NCBI GenBank assembly: GCA_947311815.1 | Contig: CAMZMA010000075.1 | Coordinates: 1-8,177, forward strand | From: an uncultured Flavobacteriaceae bacterium | Lineage (GTDB): Bacteria; Bacteroidota; Bacteroidia; Flavobacteriales; Flavobacteriaceae | Reading direction: 5' to 3' | Length of the DNA stretch: 8,177 nt | Shown here: one piece after another, positions 1-5,329 of the stretch | Layout: every line of letters starts with the position of its first letter | Numbering within the stretch: position 1 is the stretch's first letter | Program-made: the position numbers and the translations under genes | Notes under the pieces: model-generated | Databases searched by the model: none | What the model saw: only the letters and a program-made list of their open reading frames with translations | What the model was told of the DNA's origin: nothing

Positions 1-56
1 AACACATAAAACCATAAACGCCAAATTAAAACAAAAGGAATTTTTAAATACTTCAT
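1..56 (-). CDS. Inverted copy of the plsC 5' end (partial, runs off window)
   Basis: On the minus strand an ATG at 56-54 opens a frame reading MKYLKIPFVLIWRLWFYVL up to the window edge. From residue 8 on it is the same sequence as the plus-strand plsC N-terminus, apart from Val for Ala. An in-frame ATG six bases upstream (62-60) is an alternative start. A TAnnTTTG box (63-70, minus strand) sits directly upstream, so this side carries what looks like the authentic start and promoter of plsC. It may be the displaced start of the same gene, through inversion or an assembly chimera, or the start of a divergent second copy lying outside the window. The sequence visible here cannot separate these. 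Confidence 0.5.
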   Translation of the reverse strand, partial: MKYLKIPFVLIWRLWFYV

Positions 57-62
57 ACGCAT

Positions 63-70
63 CAAATGTA
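63..70 (-). promoter_or_regulatory. Putative -7 box (TACATTTG) facing left
   Basis: The minus strand reads TACATTTG, a full match to the Bacteroidota -7 consensus TAnnTTTG. It ends 6 bases before the minus-strand ATG at 56-54, so a transcript would have almost no leader. No clear TTG element is seen 17-23 bases upstream; that stretch is A-rich. As the DNA is written the box points away from plsC. If 38-107 were inverted it would drive plsC. Confidence 0.4.
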
Positions 71-856
71 ATGATTTATATTTTTATTTTTAGTAATGAA
101 AACTGTACTTTTGCTTTAATTTGGCGTTTATGGTTTTATGTGTTGATGACCGTTTCGGTATTAATCATCTCTCCTTTTTTATTGATATTAACGTCGGATG
201 AAAAATATTACGCCATTTTTTGGAAACTCATAAGAGGGTGGTCTTATGTGTTGGTTTACGGAATGGGTTTTCACATGAAAATTGAACGAGCGCAACAATT
301 AGATCGACAAAAAAGTTATTTATTTTGTCCTAACCATGCGTCGTTTATGGATCCTTTTATATTGATAGCAATGACAAAAAATCCGATTGTTTTTGTAGGG
401 AAAAAAGAACTGGTTAAAATTCCTGTTTTTGGTTTTTTTTATAAAAAAGTGGTAATTATGGTTGATAGATCATCACCAGAAAGTAGAAAAAAAGTTTTTG
501 AAATGGCAAAAAAAAGACTAAAAGATGGTGTAAGTATTGGTATTTTTCCTGAAGGATTAGTACCCGAAGAACATGTAATTTTAGCACCTTTTAAAAAAGG
601 CGCATTTAGTTTGGCAATAGAACATCAGATACCCATTGTTCCTTACACTTTTTATGATTGTAAACGTTTTTTTTCTTGGGATTTTTTAAAAGGAAGACCA
701 GGTATTTTGCGTGTTAAAGAGCATCAATTAATAGCAACAAAAGGATTGGCTTTAGATGATTTAGATAGCTTAAAAGAACAAACATATCATTTAATTCATC
801 AAGAATTAGCAAATGATACAGCGTATATGAAAGATACCAATGCAGCAAAAAAATGA
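71..856 (+). CDS. plsC: 1-acyl-sn-glycerol-3-phosphate acyltransferase (PlsC/LPLAT family), start doubtful
   Basis: This is predicted to transfer an acyl chain to the sn-2 position of lysophosphatidic acid, giving phosphatidic acid for phospholipid synthesis at the inner membrane. Visible acyltransferase motifs are NHASFMD (residues 88-94; catalytic His89 and Asp94 in the HX4D pattern), VDRSS (131-135), FPEG (159-162) and a motif IV-like IPIVPYTF (187-194). A hydrophobic N-terminal segment covers about residues 15-41. Family membership is firm. The exact substrate is not, since Bacteroidota carry related lyso-lipid acyltransferases, including ones for ornithine-type lipids. The first 13 residues (MIYIFIFSNENCT) are untypical and come from the segment between the inverted repeat arms. 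Inverting that segment would give MKYLKIP joined in frame to Phe14 and a 255-residue protein. No other in-frame start lies between 71 and the ATG at 146, which would cut into the conserved region. The stop overlaps the next start as ATGA, suggesting coupled translation. Confidence 0.9.
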   Translation: MIYIFIFSNENCTFALIWRLWFYVLMTVSVLIISPFLLILTSDEKYYAIFWKLIRGWSYVLVYGMGFHMKIERAQQLDRQKSYLFCPNHASFMDPFILIAMTKNPIVFVGKKELVKIPVFGFFYKKVVIMVDRSSPESRKKVFEMAKKRLKDGVSIGIFPEGLVPEEHVILAPFKKGAFSLAIEHQIPIVPYTFYDCKRFFSWDFLKGRPGILRVKEHQLIATKGLALDDLDSLKEQTYHLIHQELANDTAYMKDTNAAKK

Positions 857-1494
857 AAGAAAAATTAAATTATGGGTATAGTAAAAAAGAAGAAAGGTTA
901 AATGTAATTACTCACGGATTTGGCTTATTAGCAAGTGTTATAGCGTTCCCTTTTTTGGTAAAAAAATCTTTTCAGTTTATAGATTTTTGGCAATCGGTTA
1001 GTTTTATTATTTACGGTTGCAGCTTGTTAATTTTATATGCTGCGTCTACCTTTTATCATGCTTCTAAAAACCCGATAGCAAGAAGAAAACTCAATATTTT
1101 AGATCATTCAGCAATTTATGTGTTAATTGCAGGAACTTATACACCTTTTACTTTAGTTTCTTTAGAAGGAAAAACGGGTTGGTTGGTTTTTGTTTTTACG
1201 TGGATTTTTGCTATTGTCGGAATTGTTTTAAAACTCTTTTTTACAGGAAAATTCGATAAACTCTCTACAGCTATGTATTTGTTAATGGGTTGGCAAGTAA
1301 TATTTGTAATAGAACCATTAATGAACAGCTTGCCAGAAAAAGGAATTCAATATTTATTTTATGGAGGTGTATCTTATACTATTGGTGCAATATTATATTC
1401 TGTAAAAAAAGTACCTTTTAATCATGTTATTTTTCATGTTTTTGTGCTTTTAGGAAGTTTATTTCATTTTCTTGCTGTTTTTAATTACGTATAA
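853..1494 (+). CDS. Haemolysin III / TrhA-type PAQR-family membrane protein
   Basis: This 213-residue integral membrane protein has about seven hydrophobic segments and belongs to the bacterial haemolysin III (YqfA/TrhA) branch of the PAQR/CREST superfamily. The metal-site pattern of that superfamily is visible: Ser65 and His69 (STFYHA) early, Asp84-His85 (LDHSAIYVLIAGTYTP) in the third segment, and His191 and His195 (HVIFH) in the last. The N-terminal EERLNVITHG (13-22) is also typical. CREST proteins include zinc-dependent lipid hydrolases such as ceramidases, and bacterial TrhA has been linked to membrane-lipid homeostasis. A role in membrane-lipid adjustment therefore fits its partner, plsC, whose stop it overlaps by 4 bases (ATGA). 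The haemolysin label is historical and does not prove toxin activity. The start is fixed by the overlap and the conserved N-terminus. Confidence 0.9.
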   Translation: MKEKLNYGYSKKEERLNVITHGFGLLASVIAFPFLVKKSFQFIDFWQSVSFIIYGCSLLILYAASTFYHASKNPIARRKLNILDHSAIYVLIAGTYTPFTLVSLEGKTGWLVFVFTWIFAIVGIVLKLFFTGKFDKLSTAMYLLMGWQVIFVIEPLMNSLPEKGIQYLFYGGVSYTIGAILYSVKKVPFNHVIFHVFVLLGSLFHFLAVFNYV

Positions 1495-1597
1495 AAAACG
1501 TTTTTTAAGAATTTCATAATTAAATAAAGGAACTCTTTTCGATATTCACAACAAATAGTCTTATGTAGTGAGTAATTAATAAAAAACACATAACTTC

Positions 1598-1627
1598 TTG
1601 TGTATCAGTAAAAAGGTGTTATATTTG
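1598..1627 (+). promoter_or_regulatory. Bacteroidota-type promoter (TTG-N19-TATATTTG)
   Basis: A TTG at 1598-1600 is followed after 19 bases by TATATTTG at 1620-1627. Both elements match the Flavobacteriia/Bacteroides sigma factor consensus (TTG, 17-23 bases, TAnnTTTG). A start about 5-8 bases downstream would fall near 1632-1635, at the base of the first hairpin of the putative small RNA. No protein gene follows on this strand before the terminator, so the promoter appears dedicated to a short transcript. Confidence 0.65.
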
Positions 1628-1629
1628 CA

Positions 1630-1714
1630 ATGCTAAACAACTATGTTTGGCGTAGTAAATCTTATTTAGGGGATAGATTTATTTGAAAACCTTGAACTTG
1701 TTCAAGGTTTTTTT
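1630..1714 (+). ncRNA. Putative small structured RNA, about 80 nt, family unknown
   Basis: Between a good promoter and a T-run lie three consecutive hairpins. Hairpin 1 pairs 1630-1638 with 1645-1653 (9 pairs including two G-U, 6-base loop). Hairpin 2 pairs 1656-1662 with 1675-1681 (7 pairs, 12-base loop containing TTAGGGGAT). Hairpin 3 is the terminator. Promoter, compact folds and terminator in about 120 bases are the usual make-up of an sRNA gene. It is not recognisable as tRNA, 6S, tmRNA or SRP RNA. The GGGG loop of hairpin 2 is the obvious single-stranded contact site. It could belong to a flavobacterial RNA family such as Flavo-1, which I cannot verify by eye. An 18-codon frame (1630-1686) crosses it but begins so close to the promoter box that it is probably not translated. 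Confidence 0.5.
1686..1714 (+). terminator. Rho-independent terminator, probably bidirectional
   Basis: AAAACCTTGAAC (1686-1697) and GTTCAAGGTTTT (1700-1711) form a 12-pair stem. The nominal 2-base loop would open to 4 bases in practice. A run of seven T (1708-1714) follows on the plus strand. It would end the small RNA and any read-through from plsC and the haemolysin-like gene. On the minus strand the same stem follows directly after the stop codon of the CYTH gene and is followed by TTTT and AT-rich sequence, so it can serve that gene too. Confidence 0.85.
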
Positions 1715-2186
1715 ATGTCCACATTTTAAATGGTTTTTTACTTAAAGAGGCGTTGTAATACTTTACAACACCTGTAACTTCCTTACCTAACCACTGTGGT
1801 TTTATAAATGTTTCATTTTCGGTATTTAGTTCAATTTCTGCAACAACCAACCCGTTATTATCACCTAAAAAGGCATCAACTTCAGAAACGTGATTTTCTT
1901 TTTTAATATAAAACCGATATTTTTCAATAATACCCTCTTCGCATAACTGAAGTAATTGTAAGGCCTCATTTTTATCAATCTCTTTTTCCCATTCAAACCG
2001 AGAAGTACCAGAGGTATTGCTAATGCCTTTAATAGTTAAGTAGGCAGTATTGTCGGTAATTCTAACACGTACAACGCGGTGTTTATTAGAGTTTAAAAAA
2101 CCTTGTTTTATGTACGTTTTCTTAAAAGATTCTTTTTTGTAATCATCATTTTTAACTAAAAACTTACGTTCTATTTCAATATTCAT
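1713..2186 (-). CDS. CYTH-domain protein, predicted inorganic triphosphatase
   Basis: This 157-residue protein is made almost entirely of a CYTH (triphosphate tunnel metalloenzyme) domain. It begins with the signature EIERKFL (residues 4-10). Further charged tunnel residues typical of the fold follow: the VVRVR strand (38-42), Lys53 in TIKG, SRFEWEKEI (62-70), EKYR (88-91), EVDAF (102-106), AEIEL (116-120) and VVKYYNASL (140-148). Bacterial single-domain members of this size mostly hydrolyse inorganic tripolyphosphate with a divalent metal; a few CYTH proteins are adenylate cyclases or thiamine triphosphatases, which cannot be excluded. It is a cytoplasmic protein with no signal peptide. It stands alone on the minus strand, divergent from porZ, and its stop codon lies in the T-run of the shared terminator. 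The start is the ATG that places the EIERK signature at residue 4, as usual. Confidence 0.92.
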   Translation of the reverse strand: MNIEIERKFLVKNDDYKKESFKKTYIKQGFLNSNKHRVVRVRITDNTAYLTIKGISNTSGTSRFEWEKEIDKNEALQLLQLCEEGIIEKYRFYIKKENHVSEVDAFLGDNNGLVVAEIELNTENETFIKPQWLGKEVTGVVKYYNASLSKKPFKMWT

Positions 2187-2209
2187 AAAAAGCTGTTTTT
2201 TTATGTGTA

Positions 2210-2217
2210 CTAATGTA
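2210..2217 (-). promoter_or_regulatory. Weak -7 box (TACATTAG) for the CYTH gene
   Basis: On the minus strand TACATTAG matches TAnnTTTG with one mismatch, 23 bases before the CYTH start codon. No convincing TTG lies at the expected distance upstream, so this is only the best candidate in a short divergent region. Confidence 0.3.
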
Positions 2218-2249
2218 ATAGTTTTTATCGTTATAAAGAGAATAAATGC

Positions 2250-2257
2250 TACTTTTG
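2250..2257 (+). promoter_or_regulatory. -7 box (TACTTTTG) of the porZ-recO-receptor operon
   Basis: TACTTTTG fits the Bacteroidota -7 consensus TAnnTTTG exactly. It ends 16 bases before the porZ start codon, leaving a leader of about 10 nt. The expected -33 element is degenerate (TTTTTATCG around 2222-2230). The region between the divergent starts (2187-2273) is only 87 bases and must hold both promoters. Confidence 0.5.
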
Positions 2258-2273
2258 AAAAATAGCTACTTGC

Positions 2274-4607
2274 ATGAAAAACTTTTTATTTTTTAGCGTT
2301 TTTTTATTTTCTAGTTTACTAGTTGCTCAAACCGATTATAGTAATTCTTGGGAAGATTTTTACTCGTACAACAATGTGAAAGATTTTGTAAAAGTAGATG
2401 ACGTTGTCTATGCGCTTACTGATAATGCTGTTTTTATGTATGATTTACAAACCAAAGAGACGGATAAACTGTCTTCTGTAAATGGTTTGTCTGGAGAAAC
2501 AACTTCTGCCATTCACTACAATAAAACAATGCAAAAATTAATTATTGGCTATCAAAACGGTTTGATTGAAGTAGTAGATAATAAAGGAAATATTACCATT
2601 TCTGCTGATATTGTTAATTTTAATCAATCTGGCGAAAAAAGGATTAATGATATTTATGAGTTTGATGCTAAAATTTATTTATCAACTCCTTTCGCCATCG
2701 TAATGTATGATATTGAAAAACTAGAATTTGGCGATACATATTTTATTGGAAACGGCTCAACATCAGAAAAAATAAATCAAATTACCGTTTTTAATAATAA
2801 AATTTATGTAGCTACCCAAAACGGATTGTTTGTAGCTGATAAAGACAACGCTAATTTGATTGATTTCAACAATTGGCAACAACTTTTTACAGGAAATAAT
2901 TTACAACAAATTACCGTGTTTAACAATCAACTTTATGTTGTTTTAAACAACGCTCTTCATAGAATTGATGGACAAAATTTAATTTTGATAAAAGATTTTT
3001 TTCAGCCCATCATCGCTTTAAAAACATCAGAAAACAATCTTTCTATTGCTTTACGGCAAGAAGCGTATGTTTTTGATGTAAATTTGCTCGAAATTCAGCA
3101 TCAAACAGCAACACTCCCTTTTAATTATACCTTAAATAATATTTTTGCTAATCAAGAAACCTTGTATTTGGCAACCAAAGAATTTGGTTTGTTAATTGCT
3201 AATTTTTCATCCATAAATACTTTTGAAGAAGCGCATCCAACAGGGCCTTTGTCTAATGATGTATTTTCAATAGCAGTACAAAATCAAGATTTATGGGTGG
3301 TTTATGGTGGTTATGATGAAACATATACGCCATCTCAAAGAAGGCAAGGTTTTAGTCATTATAACGGAGAAACGTGGGTAAATGTTCCTTTTGACACTGC
3401 GAATCCTACAGGAGATTTGGTTGATGTTGCTATCGATCCATCAAATAGTAATAAAGTATATATTAGTTCTTACGGAGACACACATCAAGTAAATACAAAA
3501 CTTACAGGAGGCTTGTTGGTGGTAGAAGATAATGAAATCACACAATTTTATAATCATATAAATAGCCCTTTCGGAGATATTGCAGCTAACGACCCTAATA
3601 GAGTAACAATTAGGGTGGGTTCGAGCACTTTTGATAATCAAGGGAATTTGTGGATAACCAATACAGGAGTTGATGATAAACTAAAAAAATTAACACCCAA
3701 CGGTCAATGGTCTAGTATAGATTTAAGTTCTATTGTAACTCTATCTACTATTTTAGGAGTTAATGCTGTTGTTATTGATAAGAATAATAGTAAATGGATA
3801 GGAACTCGAAGAAATGGCGTGTATATTTATAATGAAAATAGCGATAGAAAAAGAGCCTTAACCACAGAGGTAAATAACGGTAGTTTGCCACATGCAAATG
3901 TAAGAGCCTTGGCGGTAGATAAAAATAACAAAATTTGGTTAGGTACCTTGTCTGGTTTGGTAACATATAATAATGCGTCAAGGGTTTTTGATGATAATCT
4001 AGCAGAAGCAAAACCTATTATTATTGATTATAATGGAGAGGTTGGAGAGCGTTTGTTAGGAGATCAGACTATAAATACCATTGCGGTTGATGGCGCAGAT
4101 AACAAATGGTTTGGTACAGATAATGGAGGTGTTTTGTATACCAATCCTAACGGACAAACCACCATTGCTAATTTTAATACAACAAATTCGCCATTACCAT
4201 CAAACAGAATTTTAAAAATTAAAGTTGATAGCTCCTCGGGAAAAGTGTTTTTTGCTACAGATAAAGGTATCGTTGCGTATAATAGTAAAGTAGCTCCTTT
4301 TGGCGATGTATTAGCAAGTGTATATGCGTATCCAAATCCTGTATTAAAACAACATCAATTTGTAACGATTGATGGACGAAATGGCACGCATTTGCCCAAA
4401 GGAACAAATGTAAAAATTTTAGATGTTGCGGGTCATTTGGTGTACGAAACCAATGTAGTAGAAGGGCAACAATTACAAGGAGGAAAAGTAGTTTGGAACA
4501 AGACTAATTTAGCAGGTAAAAAAGTAGCTTCGGGTGTTTATATTGTTTTATTAACCAATGAAGATGCCTCAGAATCTTCTATCACTAAAATCGCCATTGT
4601 AAACTAA
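2274..4607 (+). CDS. porZ: Type IX secretion system attachment-complex protein PorZ
   Basis: This 777-residue secreted protein resembles PorZ, which in Porphyromonas gingivalis works with PorU, PorV and PorQ at the cell surface to process and attach type IX cargo to anionic LPS. It opens with a signal peptide (MKNFLFFSVFLFSSLLVAQ, cleavage near 19-20). About 660 residues of beta-propeller follow. Blades of the ligand-binding-sensor type recur, with cores such as KWIGT (507-511), KIWLGT (553-558) and NKWFGT (610-615), each followed by NG/SG and a V-Y strand. It ends with a type A sorting domain of about 90 residues, recognisable by YPNPV (686-690), GHLVYET, KKVASGVYIVLL and a final KIAIVN. The length matches PorZ of P. 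gingivalis (about 776). Generic propeller sensors are the alternative, but the two-propeller-plus-sorting-domain plan without a membrane helix or kinase favours PorZ. The stop overlaps the recO start by one base. Confidence 0.88.
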   Translation: MKNFLFFSVFLFSSLLVAQTDYSNSWEDFYSYNNVKDFVKVDDVVYALTDNAVFMYDLQTKETDKLSSVNGLSGETTSAIHYNKTMQKLIIGYQNGLIEVVDNKGNITISADIVNFNQSGEKRINDIYEFDAKIYLSTPFAIVMYDIEKLEFGDTYFIGNGSTSEKINQITVFNNKIYVATQNGLFVADKDNANLIDFNNWQQLFTGNNLQQITVFNNQLYVVLNNALHRIDGQNLILIKDFFQPIIALKTSENNLSIALRQEAYVFDVNLLEIQHQTATLPFNYTLNNIFANQETLYLATKEFGLLIANFSSINTFEEAHPTGPLSNDVFSIAVQNQDLWVVYGGYDETYTPSQRRQGFSHYNGETWVNVPFDTANPTGDLVDVAIDPSNSNKVYISSYGDTHQVNTKLTGGLLVVEDNEITQFYNHINSPFGDIAANDPNRVTIRVGSSTFDNQGNLWITNTGVDDKLKKLTPNGQWSSIDLSSIVTLSTILGVNAVVIDKNNSKWIGTRRNGVYIYNENSDRKRALTTEVNNGSLPHANVRALAVDKNNKIWLGTLSGLVTYNNASRVFDDNLAEAKPIIIDYNGEVGERLLGDQTINTIAVDGADNKWFGTDNGGVLYTNPNGQTTIANFNTTNSPLPSNRILKIKVDSSSGKVFFATDKGIVAYNSKVAPFGDVLASVYAYPNPVLKQHQFVTIDGRNGTHLPKGTNVKILDVAGHLVYETNVVEGQQLQGGKVVWNKTNLAGKKVASGVYIVLLTNEDASESSITKIAIVN

Positions 4608-5329
4608 TGGCAATTGTACACACAAAAGCCATTGTTTTTAGTGCGTTAAAATATGCCGACACTAGTTTAATTGTAAAATGTTTTACCCAAAAAGAAGGCG
4701 TAAAATCATATATTCTTAGAGGCGTTTTATCTTCTAAAAAAGGAAAATTAAAAATAGCTTATTTTCAACCATTAACACAACTGCAAATTATTGCAAATCA
4801 CAACAACAAAGGTAATTTAAATAGTATAAAAGAAGTGCACGTTGCACACCATTACAAAACAATACCTACTAACATTGTAAAACAAACTATTTTGTTGTTT
4901 TTGTCAGAAGTTTTGTCCAACATTATACAAGAAGAAGAAGAAAATAATGACTTATTTAAGTATATAGAAGCAGGTTTAATATGGTTAGATAGCCATAACA
5001 AAATCGCTAATTTTCATTTGTTATTTTTATTAAACCTCACCCGTTTTTTAGGGTTTTATCCAGATACATTAAACAAGTATAAAAACGGATTTAATTTATT
5101 AGAAGGATGTTTTACAGATGATATTCATCAAAAAGAAATTATTAAAAATCAAAAATTAACACTCTTTAAAAAGCTGTTAGGCATACATTTTGATGCGATA
5201 GAAAAGGTGTCTTTTAGTAAAAATGAAAGGCAACAGATTTTACAAGTAATTTTACAATATTTTGAACTACATTTGGGCGGTTTTAGAAAACCAAAATCGT
5301 TAACCATTTTAGAAACAGTTTTTAGCTGA
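4607..5329 (+). CDS. recO: DNA repair protein RecO
   Basis: RecO works in the RecF pathway: it anneals complementary strands and, with RecR, loads RecA on SSB-coated single-stranded DNA in the cytoplasm. The 240-residue length is normal. The N-terminal OB-fold (about 1-80) shows the family pattern KAIVFSALKYADTSLIVKCF followed by KEGVKSYILRGV and a basic SSKKGK stretch (42-47). The rest is the helical domain with FHLLFLLNLTRFLGFYP (137-153). The CxxC zinc-binding pairs found in some RecO proteins are absent; only isolated cysteines are seen (25 and 168). Its start codon shares a base with the porZ stop (TAATG), and its stop shares a base with the next start (TGATG), so translation is probably coupled in both directions. 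Confidence 0.92.
   Translation: MAIVHTKAIVFSALKYADTSLIVKCFTQKEGVKSYILRGVLSSKKGKLKIAYFQPLTQLQIIANHNNKGNLNSIKEVHVAHHYKTIPTNIVKQTILLFLSEVLSNIIQEEEENNDLFKYIEAGLIWLDSHNKIANFHLLFLLNLTRFLGFYPDTLNKYKNGFNLLEGCFTDDIHQKEIIKNQKLTLFKKLLGIHFDAIEKVSFSKNERQQILQVILQYFELHLGGFRKPKSLTILETVFS

Larger units (their letters stand above)
1..144. repeat. Near-perfect 37-bp inverted repeat flanking 70 bp
   Basis: Bases 1-37 are the reverse complement of 108-144. The outer 30 bases (1-30 against 115-144) match exactly, one mismatch follows (31/114), then six more pairs match. The arms enclose 70 bp (38-107). The right arm lies inside plsC and encodes its conserved N-terminal residues FALIWRLWFYVL. The left arm encodes the same residues on the minus strand, with one Val for Ala change. 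The repeat reaches base 1, so its true outer limit cannot be seen. Reverse-complementing 38-107 produces a better plsC start. The arms could be recombination sites of an invertible segment, or the product of a fold-back chimera at a contig end. The repeat itself is certain; its cause is not. Confidence 0.97.

Noticed and set aside
96..119. Short frame ATG-AAA-ACT-GTA... (MKTVLLL) as an alternative plsC start
   Set aside because: It stops after seven codons and is out of frame with plsC; a frameshift would be needed, whereas inversion of 38-107 explains the start without any indel.
1493..1506. Perfect palindrome AAAAAACGTTTTTT at the end of the haemolysin-like gene as a terminator
   Set aside because: The stem is almost all A-T with no room for a loop, so it would not fold stably; the GC-containing hairpin at 1686-1711 is the convincing terminator.
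1495..1597. Possible gene or riboswitch in the first part of the intergenic gap
   Set aside because: No open frame, tRNA-like fold or aptamer-like pattern is visible; it is simple AT-rich sequence with only a weak TTATGT/ACATAA pairing (1561-1593).
1630..1714. Small RNA as 6S, SRP or tmRNA
   Set aside because: It is too short for 6S or tmRNA, and it lacks the SRP Alu/S-domain stem with a GGAA-type tetraloop.
3441..4011. Minus-strand open frames at 3441-3641 and 3772-4011
   Set aside because: They lie inside porZ, translate to Tyr/Ile/Leu-rich sequence with no recognisable domain, and are explained by porZ codon composition.
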